7,598 bases of DNA, from the NCBI GenBank assembly GCA_900770015.1, contig CAAGIU010000231.1, positions 1 to 7,598 of the forward strand, written 5' to 3'. Every line of letters starts with the position of its first letter. Within the stretch, counting starts at the first letter, position 1. The notes below the pieces were generated by a model. It was given only the letters and a program-made list of their open reading frames with translations, did not search any database and was not told the DNA's origin. The translations under genes and the position numbers were made by a program. Source of the DNA: an uncultured Oscillospiraceae bacterium. Its GTDB lineage: Bacteria; Bacillota_A; Clostridia; Oscillospirales; Oscillospiraceae. Positions 1-6,332 of the stretch are shown here, piece after piece.

Positions 1-800
1 CCCAGCCCGCGGCCTTCGATTTTGAAATTGGAAAAGCCCATGGGGAGGTATCTGTTCTGAATCTCTTCAACGCCGATAAAGCCCGGATTGGTCATGGCTT
101 TGGAGAACCGATAGCCCTCATTGCCACCAGGAGCGGTGCAATGGTGATCTTCGCAGGTTTCTCCCAGATTCTTGCGACTGACATTTTCATAGCATCTCTT
201 TCTGTCGGTGCAGCCGAACCAGCAGCATTCGTTGCAGAGAAACTCTGCCTTCCCCTTCTGGACATTTGTCAGGGTGTTCAGTTGGTCAAAGGCCTTATTC
301 AGACGGAAATCCGGCACAACATATCGAAAATCCTCCCGGTTCACTTCGTCCAGGAATTGCCGGAAATCTGTCAGCACTTTGGTGGTGGAGGATACAAAAT
401 AGAGGTTTGGGTAGTTCTTTTTCAGATACTCCAGCAGCAAATCCGAATGGACAATGACACCATCCCCTCCCTTCTCATTGAACAGGGCGCAGAGGCGGTT
501 GCATTGTTTGTCCGAAAGATGTTCCTCCCGGAGCAGGGAGTTGCTGAAGGTCAGCCGGGCAGAAATACCGTATTCCTGCATCAATGCCAGAACTTCCCTG
601 GGGTCATTGTCTCCAAACCCCACACGCCCTCCGCCCCAGATGCAGTCCGCCGGTGCGCCGTAGATGGAGCCAATGTCGCACCAGCTGTAGAAATATTCCC
701 TGTGTTCCCGGAAAAGCGGCAGAAAGACACGATATAGCTCATAAAACTCGAACAGACCGGGAAGATGGTAGTGCGCTACAACTTTTTGTATGTTGCCCAT
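1..800 (-). CDS. Peptidase U32-like cysteine-rich protein, partial at C-terminus
   Basis: An open minus-strand frame starts with ATG at 798-800 and stays open to the window edge (266 complete codons, no stop), so the C-terminus is missing. The protein begins MGNIQKVVAHYHLPGLFEFY. Its middle reads as alternating strands and helices of a TIM-barrel kind (GDGVIVHSDLLLEYL, then NLYFVSSTTKVL, then FRYVVPDFRLN). Next comes a cysteine cluster: C189, C192, C193, C197 and C203, with C216 and C221 a little later. Just before the edge is FKIEGRGLG (about 259 onward), which resembles the LKIEGR segment that follows the cysteine region in peptidase U32 proteins. Known U32 members include collagenase-like proteases and the UbiU/UbiV and RNA-hydroxylation proteins, which use cysteines to hold an Fe-S cluster. 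I infer a similar cofactor or RNA/small-molecule modification role, not proven protease activity. It lies 38 nt after the helicase stop with no terminator between, so the two are probably co-transcribed. The coding call is secure; the family call is moderate. Confidence 0.72.
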   Translation of the reverse strand, partial: MGNIQKVVAHYHLPGLFEFYELYRVFLPLFREHREYFYSWCDIGSIYGAPADCIWGGGRVGFGDNDPREVLALMQEYGISARLTFSNSLLREEHLSDKQCNRLCALFNEKGGDGVIVHSDLLLEYLKKNYPNLYFVSSTTKVLTDFRQFLDEVNREDFRYVVPDFRLNKAFDQLNTLTNVQKGKAEFLCNECCWFGCTDRKRCYENVSRKNLGETCEDHHCTAPGGNEGYRFSKAMTNPGFIGVEEIQNRYLPMGFSNFKIEGRGL

Positions 801-811
801 GTTTTTTCCCG

Positions 812-819
812 CCTCCTTT
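812..819 (-). promoter_or_regulatory. Ribosome binding site of the U32-like gene
   Basis: On the minus strand AAAGGAGG lies 11 nt upstream of the ATG at 800. It is a near-perfect Shine-Dalgarno sequence and fixes the start of this gene. It sits inside the 38-nt gap after the helicase stop. I see no separate promoter or terminator in that gap, which supports translation from a shared transcript. Confidence 0.75.
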
Positions 820-838
820 TTTCTATAATAACGTTACG

Positions 839-3550
839 CTACAGCACCTCGCGAAGAGCAGTAACAATTCGCATCTCTTCCCCACTTTCATTGGTTCGGA
901 GTCGCAAGATTGGGATTCCGCATTTTTTCAGCACACTGTTTTTCATTTCATCCCTCTCGGCTTGGCGGCTTCCTGCTGCATGATACTTCACTCCGTCCAC
1001 TTCAATTGTCAAAACAGGAGATTTATCCATTTTGTTGAACAGAAGAAAATCTATGTGCGTCAAAGGGTTGGAAGCATATCGGATTTCCGGTTCCGTGAGC
1101 ACGGAGTAGTCCTTCACCAGAGTAGCCAAAGAAGAATGCACAACACAGTCCACTTTTGAAAATTCCGGAGTATTCAGAATTTTTACAATAACGGAGTACA
1201 TCAGATTTTCTGAGTCATATTCCGACACACGCTTATGCTTCTTCAAGTATTGTCTGCGCTGCTCATAGTAACCCTTGTACAGCATATCGAAAACAGAAAA
1301 CACTTTGCTGTCAACGATTTGAAAATTGTTGTATTCAATATACTTTGCCAAATCTCCGTAGTTGGTTTTCGCATTCTCATCATTGTTGGAGATGACAACA
1401 GCCAACGACTTCACTGCACGGGAAACTGCAACATTAAGCATATTCGGATCATCGACGAACTCACCAATGATGTTATCCACGGAGGCAAGCACAACAGCAT
1501 CCTTTTCACGGCCCTGGAACTTATGGACTGTGGCAACATCATAACCTGCCCCCAGCTGTTTCTGAATCGCAGCGACCTGATCCCGGTAGGGCGTGATAAT
1601 ACCGATATCTGTGTATCCTCGCTTGGCCAGTGCTGGAAGCACTTCTTCGCGGATCGTATCAATCTGGCGCTGGTTCAAATGCCCACGGGCATGGTTTCCG
1701 GGAGCGGTACGGTACATGGACAAAACATCCTCTTCGCCATGATCTTCTGTCATGACAATCAACTCTCCATTATAGAACTTCTGATTAAAGAATGCCGCAA
1801 TTTTGGGGTGGCATCTGTAGTGCTCTCTCAGCAACACAGACGGAACACTATGCCAAATCTCTGCCGCGGAAGCCAGCATACTGTGGGTGGAAAAGCGATA
1901 CCGTTCATCAAATTTGTGCCGGTGCCAGATCGCATCTGCGATTCGGACATCCTCCGGCGTCAGAACATTTGGAAGCTGCTTCTGGTCTCCCACGATGATA
2001 ATATTCCGGGCACAGGAGAACGCCAGCACGCCGGTCGCCAGATCCACCTGAGATGCTTCGTCCACAATAAGATAGTCATAGACAAACTCAGTTGAGAGTG
2101 TTCCCCTGACGGAGTATGTCGTACTGAGGATCACGGGGTATTCTGCGGCAAATTCGCCGGAGGCTCCACGGAAATCTTTCTTTTCAAAAATCGGTCTGGA
2201 CAATTGCCAATGGTAACGCTGCGCCAGTTCCGATTTAAAGAGCTTCATGGATTTTGCGCGCAGCTCGTCCATCTTGGCATCGAACCGGTAATCGCGCAAC
2301 ATATTTTCCAAATTGCTCTTTTCTTTCTGCAGTTCCTGGAGTTTTGTCTTATAGAACAGATCCTGCAAAAAAGGAATTGCTTCTTCCGGTACATGCTGAA
2401 ACAATGCCAGTGCAGCACGACTGAACCGAAGAGCTATCAGAATGCGTTTGAAGAATCCTGGTTTTTTCTCTGCATTTTGTTCATACTCCAGCCAGAGAGA
2501 CAGCAGTTTTCCGGAAGGCAGCCTTGAGAGCTGCTCAGCATGGATGCTGACCGTTCCTTTTGTTTTGTAATACTCCTCAAAATAGAACTGTTCTGGTTTT
2601 AATGCAAGCAGTTCCTGCTCAATCTGTGCGATTCTGTTTCTGGATTCCAGCATGGCAGTCAGTTCGTCAGACAGCTTTTGCACTTCTTCATTCAGTGTAT
2701 CATGCGCATCTTTTCCCATAGTCCATCTGCGCATATCTGGATACGTTCCTGTCTGGGCCTGCAAAAACTGTTCCTTGTTGGCGAGACTTCCCAGAAATGC
2801 TGTCAGAAAAGAAACGCCGTACTTTTCCAACTTTTCAGCAACATTCTGTGTGGCGGAATTGTTATTGGATACGACTGCAACAGTCTTTCCGTTTCGGACA
2901 GCGTTGGCGATGATATTCAGGATCGTTTGCGTCTTGCCTGTACCCGGAGGTCCCTGGATAATGCTGATCTGAGAAGAAAATGCGTTCTCTACCGCCTTTT
3001 TTTGACTTTGATTCAGTCCAAAGGGATAGATCAAAGGTGGTGTTTTTTCTTTGATATCAATAGGGAGGCTTGGATCGAGATACTTGGCAAGTACAGTATC
3101 ATCTGATACGGCAGAAATCATATCATACTGCCGCTGCAGAATGTTGATACCGCCATCGGTTTTCAGGCTGAGTGTACTTGCCGTTTCCTTGAAATAAGCA
3201 AAGAGCTCCTGTGATTTTGCTCCATAGAGGCAGTTCTTTTCCAGTTCAACCTGGGCCTTTGGAATTGTCCTCGTTTTCCCATCGGAACGCACCACACGAA
3301 AGAACTCGCCGAAATCCTGAATATGGTCAATGCCCTTGACGATTCGGTTATTTGCCTTAAATATGACCGACCGGGGATCGATTGTCCGCACCAGTTTCAA
3401 AAGCTTGATGTTACTGCTGTTGTAGCAGAACACTTTTTCCGAGTTGCTGTAGACAATGTCACATTTACTCCCATGGAATGTATAGGATTCTATGGAATCT
3501 GTTTCGTCCTTGTCTTTCACGATAATCAGGCAGTCATTCTCAATCGGCAT
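839..3550 (-). CDS. Superfamily 1 (Upf1/DNA2-like) helicase with C-terminal Vsr/DUF559/DUF2726-like nuclease domain
   Basis: A 903-residue protein counted from the ATG at 3550. A frame-compatible GTG at 3571 would add seven residues, but GGTGA just upstream of the ATG makes the ATG the better start. Helicase motifs appear in order: Walker A GPPGTGKT (200-207), motif II DEAS (497-500), motif III GDQKQLP (521-527), motif IV-like EHYRCHP (576-582), TPYRDQ (653-658), motif V VHKFQGREKD (675-684) and motif VI NVAVSRA (706-712). This is the AAA_11/AAA_12 layout of Upf1-, DNA2- and Senataxin-type enzymes, which unwind RNA or DNA 5' to 3'. A charged, partly coiled-coil insertion lies between the Walker motifs (about 280-440). 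The last ~75 residues contain HIDF (832-835), EVDG (850-853), H857, RDE (866-868) and a terminal ILRLR, the pattern of Vsr/DUF559/DUF2726 domains of the restriction-endonuclease fold. The first ~160 residues are unrecognised. The gene heads a leftward unit with the U32-like gene. It is AT-richer than the transporter genes, suggesting transfer. Role could be nucleic-acid repair or defence; neither is shown. Confidence 0.92.
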   Translation of the reverse strand: MPIENDCLIIVKDKDETDSIESYTFHGSKCDIVYSNSEKVFCYNSSNIKLLKLVRTIDPRSVIFKANNRIVKGIDHIQDFGEFFRVVRSDGKTRTIPKAQVELEKNCLYGAKSQELFAYFKETASTLSLKTDGGINILQRQYDMISAVSDDTVLAKYLDPSLPIDIKEKTPPLIYPFGLNQSQKKAVENAFSSQISIIQGPPGTGKTQTILNIIANAVRNGKTVAVVSNNNSATQNVAEKLEKYGVSFLTAFLGSLANKEQFLQAQTGTYPDMRRWTMGKDAHDTLNEEVQKLSDELTAMLESRNRIAQIEQELLALKPEQFYFEEYYKTKGTVSIHAEQLSRLPSGKLLSLWLEYEQNAEKKPGFFKRILIALRFSRAALALFQHVPEEAIPFLQDLFYKTKLQELQKEKSNLENMLRDYRFDAKMDELRAKSMKLFKSELAQRYHWQLSRPIFEKKDFRGASGEFAAEYPVILSTTYSVRGTLSTEFVYDYLIVDEASQVDLATGVLAFSCARNIIIVGDQKQLPNVLTPEDVRIADAIWHRHKFDERYRFSTHSMLASAAEIWHSVPSVLLREHYRCHPKIAAFFNQKFYNGELIVMTEDHGEEDVLSMYRTAPGNHARGHLNQRQIDTIREEVLPALAKRGYTDIGIITPYRDQVAAIQKQLGAGYDVATVHKFQGREKDAVVLASVDNIIGEFVDDPNMLNVAVSRAVKSLAVVISNNDENAKTNYGDLAKYIEYNNFQIVDSKVFSVFDMLYKGYYEQRRQYLKKHKRVSEYDSENLMYSVIVKILNTPEFSKVDCVVHSSLATLVKDYSVLTEPEIRYASNPLTHIDFLLFNKMDKSPVLTIEVDGVKYHAAGSRQAERDEMKNSVLKKCGIPILRLRTNESGEEMRIVTALREVL

Positions 3551-3601
3551 AATATCACCAGCTACATACACGAAATAGATTTGTGGATTTCATCGCTGTA
3601 A

Positions 3602-3630
3602 ATCATACCATAGATGTGTGTTCCGTTCAA
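3602..3630 (-). promoter_or_regulatory. Sigma-A-type promoter for the helicase unit
   Basis: Read on the minus strand, TTGAAC (3630-3625) and TATGAT (3607-3602) are separated by exactly 17 nt. Both hexamers are close to consensus. Initiation would fall near 3595, giving a 5' leader of about 45 nt before the ATG at 3550. No promoter of similar quality was seen closer to the gene. Confidence 0.75.
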
Positions 3631-3657
3631 GAAGACAAACTGTATGCGTATGTTTCC

Positions 3658-3669
3658 ACTGCATGCAGT
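3658..3669. repeat. 12-bp perfect palindrome between divergent promoters
   Basis: ACTGCATGCAGT is a perfect 12-bp palindrome. It lies 27 nt upstream of the helicase -35 and 20 nt upstream of the riboswitch promoter -35, where an operator for a dimeric regulator could sit. No regulator gene is present in the window, so its role is unproven. Confidence 0.5.
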
Positions 3670-3686
3670 CCATTTTGCAAACTGGA
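3669..3686. repeat. 18-bp palindrome with one mismatched pair, possible operator
   Basis: TCCATTTTGCAAACTGGA reads as its own reverse complement apart from one position pair (3673/3682). It shares one base with the 12-bp palindrome on its left and ends 3 nt before the TTGACA of the riboswitch promoter. The placement suits a repressor or activator site for the importer operon, but this is inferred from symmetry and position only. Confidence 0.45.
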
Positions 3687-3689
3687 TTC

Positions 3690-3718
3690 TTGACAAACCT
3701 GTTTTCCGGGCGTATAAT
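3690..3718 (+). promoter_or_regulatory. Consensus sigma-A promoter for the riboswitch and importer operon
   Basis: TTGACA (3690-3695) and TATAAT (3713-3718) are both perfect consensus hexamers with an ideal 17-nt spacer. Transcription should start near 3725, about 12 nt before the first base of the riboswitch P1 stem. Such a strong promoter fits an operon whose output is limited downstream by the riboswitch rather than at initiation. Confidence 0.9.
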
Positions 3719-3736
3719 ACACACAATTTCATATGC

Positions 3737-3922
3737 TGTTCAAGTGCCGCCTGGTTTGCCATTGGAACCGGCGGAGAATAGTGAATCCGGTCAGAATCCG
3801 GAACGGTACCGCCACTGTATGCGAGGAGGCACCGCACGGGACGAAAGTCAGTCATTGGGATTTTTCCTGAGAAGACAGTGCGGAAGGCTTTTGATACGCG
3901 AGTCAGGAGACCTGCTTGAACA
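3737..3922 (+). promoter_or_regulatory. Cobalamin (adenosylcobalamin-type) riboswitch
   Basis: The leader RNA carries the hallmark parts of a cobalamin riboswitch. TGTTCAAG (3737-3744) pairs perfectly with CTTGAACA (3915-3922) to close P1. GTGCCGCCTGG follows the 5' P1 strand. The core has CCGG-TCAGAAT-CCGG (3787-3801), then ACGGTACCGCCACTGT (3803-3818). GCGGAAGGC comes near 3890. The B12 box AGTCAGGAGACCTGC (3901-3915) lies just before the 3' P1 strand. Ligand binding is expected to stop expression of the operon at 4155-7466, probably through the terminator that begins 60 nt downstream. The class call is firm; which corrinoid it prefers cannot be read from the sequence. Confidence 0.93.
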
Positions 3923-3982
3923 AGTTACCTGTGCATTCTGCGTGATTATGGAATGGACGGTTTGTTTGTTATGGAAAAAACG

Positions 3983-4014
3983 GCCATGGCAGCGTTATGC
4001 TGCCATGGCTTTTT
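3983..4014 (+). terminator. Intrinsic terminator, riboswitch expression platform
   Basis: GCCATGGCAGC (3983-3993) and GCTGCCATGGC (3999-4009) form a perfect 11-bp stem with the 5-nt loop GTTAT, followed by a run of five T (4010-4014) and preceded by six A (3975-3980). It lies between the riboswitch and the first importer gene, so it is the likely OFF switch under high cobalamin. I did not find an obvious antiterminator strand complementary to the stem, so the ON-state structure is unresolved. Confidence 0.85.
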
Positions 4015-4095
4015 CGCATTCTCAGGCGGTTTGCGGATTGCCGTTGGCAGGCCGTGTCGGTATCCCTTTCCGTCAGAGGCAAATCGTTTGCCCCG

Positions 4096-4150
4096 TTTCC
4101 CCTCCCCCACCCGGGGATTGGGAAGCAAAGACCGCAAAAGGAGGAGGAAA
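4096..4150 (+). promoter_or_regulatory. Leader segment with Shine-Dalgarno site and possible SD-masking pyrimidine tract
   Basis: The strong ribosome binding site GGAGGAGG (4140-4147) ends 7 nt before the ATG at 4155 and decides that start. About 35 nt upstream the tract TTTCCCCTCC (4096-4105) can pair with GGAGGAGGAAA (4140-4150): TTTCC with GGAAA, and CCTCC with GGAGG, leaving only A4145 bulged. If it forms, the ribosome site of the lipoprotein gene is hidden. The rest of the leader, 4015-4095, contains a short GGCAAA-TCG-TTTGCC hairpin (4078-4092) and no gene I can support. Confidence 0.4.
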
Positions 4151-4154
4151 GCAA

Positions 4155-5288
4155 ATGAGGAAGGTCGCAGCGCTTTTTCTGATGGCTGCATGGCTCGTGG
4201 GCTGCTCTGCCGCTCCGGTTGCCTCGGGCTCAACTGCGCCGGAGGGAAAAGAGATCCCCGGCCTGATATGGGAATCCAGTATGGAACCGGAATACGCCAC
4301 GCAGTTCGCCGTGGACTACTACCAGGGCGGCTATACCCTCATGGAGGTGATCGGAGACTGCCGCTATCTGGTGGTGCCGGAAGGGAAACAAGTGCCGGAA
4401 GGACTGGATGAAAGCATCAAGGTTCTTCAGCAGCCCCTGGATACCATCTACCTTCAGGCGACCTCCGCCATGGCGCTGTTCGACCGGATCGACGGACTGG
4501 GGTCCATCCGTCTGGTGGGAACCAGGAAGGATGGCTGGTATGTGGAAAACGCGGTGAAAGCCATGGAGGAAGGGAGAATGCTCTTCTCCGGCAGCTATTC
4601 CCAGCCGGACTATGAGCTGATGGTGGAGGAAGGGTGCGATCTGGCCATTGAATCCACCATGATTCTCCACGCACCCAAGGTGCGCGAAATGATCGAGCAG
4701 CTGGGCATCCCGGTGTTTGTGGAACACGCCAGCTATGAAAAGCACCCTCTGGGCCGTACCGAATGGGTGAAGGTCTACGGCGTAATGCTGGACAAAGAGC
4801 AGGAAGCAGAGGCTTTTTTTCAGACGCAGACGGATGCCATCCGGCAGTTTCGGGATATAGAGAATACAGGCAAAACAGTGGCGTTCTTTTATCTTGCGTC
4901 CAACGGAAGCGTCAATGTCCGGGCGACTTCGGACTATGTTCCGAAGATGATGGAAATTGCCGGCGGAAACTATGTTTTTTCCGATATTTCCGACCCGGAT
5001 TCCAGACGTTCCTCCGTATCTTTGACCATGGAGGAGTTTTACAACACCGCAGTGGGCGCGGACTATCTGATCTACAACGCTGCCATTGACGATCCCATCT
5101 ATACCATTGACGAGCTGATTGCCAAGGACAGTCTGTTTGCCGATTTCAAGGCGGTAAAAAACGGGGATGTGTGGTGTACAGGCAAATACCTGTTTCAGGC
5201 CACGGACATCACCGGCGAACTGATCGTCGATTTTCATCATATGCTCACGGGACAGGAAGATATGCACTTCCTCTACAAGCTGAAATAG
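4155..5288 (+). CDS. ABC importer substrate-binding lipoprotein (BtuF/FecB-like, periplasmic-binding superfamily)
   Basis: A 377-residue lipoprotein. The start at 4155 is chosen because AGGAGG precedes it and the product then opens with a signal peptide (MRK, a hydrophobic run) ending in the lipobox LVGC, with C17 as lipidation site. The frame stays open upstream to 3618 but that part overlaps the riboswitch and terminator. The mature protein has the two-lobed helical-linker layout of BtuF/FecB/HmuT proteins. An N-lobe includes RIDGLGSIRLVG (111-122) and DYELMVEEGCDLAIEST (152-168). IPVFVEHASYEKHPLGRTEWVK (from 185) leads into the linker helix, and a C-lobe contains TVAFFYLASNGSVNVR (241-256), EIAGGNYVF (267-275) and FKAVKNGDVW (331-340). 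These segments are typical of the family, whose members deliver cobalamin, heme or ferric siderophores to FecCD permeases. The upstream cobalamin riboswitch points to a corrinoid. It is followed by its permease, whose ribosome site overlaps this gene's stop codon. Membrane-anchored, extracellular in a Gram-positive. Confidence 0.88.
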   Translation: MRKVAALFLMAAWLVGCSAAPVASGSTAPEGKEIPGLIWESSMEPEYATQFAVDYYQGGYTLMEVIGDCRYLVVPEGKQVPEGLDESIKVLQQPLDTIYLQATSAMALFDRIDGLGSIRLVGTRKDGWYVENAVKAMEEGRMLFSGSYSQPDYELMVEEGCDLAIESTMILHAPKVREMIEQLGIPVFVEHASYEKHPLGRTEWVKVYGVMLDKEQEAEAFFQTQTDAIRQFRDIENTGKTVAFFYLASNGSVNVRATSDYVPKMMEIAGGNYVFSDISDPDSRRSSVSLTMEEFYNTAVGADYLIYNAAIDDPIYTIDELIAKDSLFADFKAVKNGDVWCTGKYLFQATDITGELIVDFHHMLTGQEDMHFLYKLK

Positions 5289-5296
5289 GAGCGGTT

Positions 5297-6331
5297 ATGG
5301 AGCAAGAGAACCTTCACACATTTCACACAAAAGCACAGTACTGCGTGGTTTTTGCGGCACTGCTGGCTGCGCTCTGCGTGATCACGGTGCTGAATATCCA
5401 TATCGGAAGCGTGCCGATTTCCGTCGGGGAAATTGGCAGGATTTTGCTCCATAAGGAAGGAAATCCCACCCAGGTAAGCATTATCTGGAAGATCCGGCTG
5501 CCACGGATCCTGATGGCCGCGCTGCTGGGCGGCGCCCTGAGTCTGTCCGGCTTTTTGCTGCAGACCTTCTTTTCCAATCCCATTGCGGGCCCCTTTGTGC
5601 TGGGCATTTCCTCCGGGGCGAAGATGGTGGTGGCGCTGACCATGATTTTCTTCATGGGCTCCTTTGGCGCGGTTTCCAGCTGGACACTGATCGTCGCGGC
5701 TTTTGTGGGTTCTCTCCTTTCGGTGGGCTTCATCCTGATCCTGTCCCGCAGGCTCAAGGGCATGGCAACGCTGCTGGTGGCGGGCATCATGATCGGGTAT
5801 ATCTGCTCGGCCGTCACGGATTTTGTGGTCACCTTCGCGGAGGACAGCGATATCGTGAATCTCCACGGCTGGAGTCTGGGCAGCTTTTCCGGTATGAGCT
5901 GGGACAATGTGACCACTGCGGCCATCCTTGTGGGTGTTACCACACTGGCGGTATTTCTGCTGTCCAAGCCCATCGGGGCCTATCAGCTGGGCGAAGCCTA
6001 TGCCCAGAGCATGGGTGTGAACATCCGGGTATTCCGTTTGGCGCTGATCCTGCTGTCCAGCATTCTTTCCGCCTGTGTCACCGCATTTGCCGGGCCGATT
6101 TCCTTTGTGGGCATTGCGGTTCCGTATCTGATCAAACGGCTGCTGAACACTTCCAAGCCCATTGTGGTGATTCCGGCGGTGTTTTTGGGCGGCGCGGTGT
6201 TCTGCATGGGCTGCGATCTCATCGCCCGTACCGCTTTCGCGCCCACAGAGCTGAACATTTCTACGGTTACCTCTGTGTTCGGTGCTCCGGTGGTCATTGG
6301 CATGATGCTGCGGCGTAACAAGGAGCGATAA
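5297..6331 (+). CDS. FecCD/BtuC-family ABC transporter permease
   Basis: A 344-residue integral membrane protein with about nine to ten hydrophobic segments. The start at 5297 follows TAGGAG, where the Shine-Dalgarno overlaps the stop of the lipoprotein gene, so translation is probably coupled. Family landmarks: IRLPRILMAALLGGALSLSG (66-85), then LLQTFFSNPIAGPFVLGISSGA (88-108), the canonical RLPR...GxxLxxSG...Q...NPxAxPxxLGxSxGA block of BtuC/FecC/FhuB permeases. The cytoplasmic coupling loop is LGEAYAQSMGV (231-241), which contacts the ATPase. FAGPISFVGIAVPYLIKRLL (264-283) corresponds to the usual GPIxFVGLxVPHxxR, with Tyr where most family members have His. The C-terminal ELNISTVTSVFGAPVVIGMM (318-337) matches the usual PxGxxTxxxGxPxF end. 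Length is normal for the family. Two copies would form the transmembrane channel for the cargo delivered by the lipoprotein; corrinoid is inferred from the riboswitch. Confidence 0.93.
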   Translation: MEQENLHTFHTKAQYCVVFAALLAALCVITVLNIHIGSVPISVGEIGRILLHKEGNPTQVSIIWKIRLPRILMAALLGGALSLSGFLLQTFFSNPIAGPFVLGISSGAKMVVALTMIFFMGSFGAVSSWTLIVAAFVGSLLSVGFILILSRRLKGMATLLVAGIMIGYICSAVTDFVVTFAEDSDIVNLHGWSLGSFSGMSWDNVTTAAILVGVTTLAVFLLSKPIGAYQLGEAYAQSMGVNIRVFRLALILLSSILSACVTAFAGPISFVGIAVPYLIKRLLNTSKPIVVIPAVFLGGAVFCMGCDLIARTAFAPTELNISTVTSVFGAPVVIGMMLRRNKER

Positions 6332-6332
6332 C

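Noticed and set aside
141..737. 198-codon plus-strand frame
   Set aside because: It is antisense to the U32-like gene, whose frame is open across the whole stretch, has a strong ribosome site and family features.
829..836. TAACGTTA palindrome in the helicase to U32-like gap
   Set aside because: Only 8 bp, no T-run or promoter context; too short to call a terminator or operator.
3551..3571. GTG start at 3571 for the helicase
   Set aside because: The in-frame ATG at 3550 has GGTGA 4 nt upstream; the GTG lacks a comparable site. The GTG remains possible and would add seven residues.
3562..3855. 97-codon minus-strand frame ahead of the helicase
   Set aside because: It lies antisense to the riboswitch and covers both promoters; no ribosome site or recognisable protein features.
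3618..4154. Upstream extension of the lipoprotein reading frame, open from 3618
   Set aside because: It runs through the promoter, riboswitch and terminator, and would bury the signal peptide and lipobox inside the protein. The ATG at 4155 has a strong ribosome site.
4230..5267. 345-codon minus-strand frame opposite the lipoprotein gene
   Set aside because: A mirror frame of a GC-rich gene; His/Gly-rich composition and no domain, while the plus strand encodes a clear binding protein.
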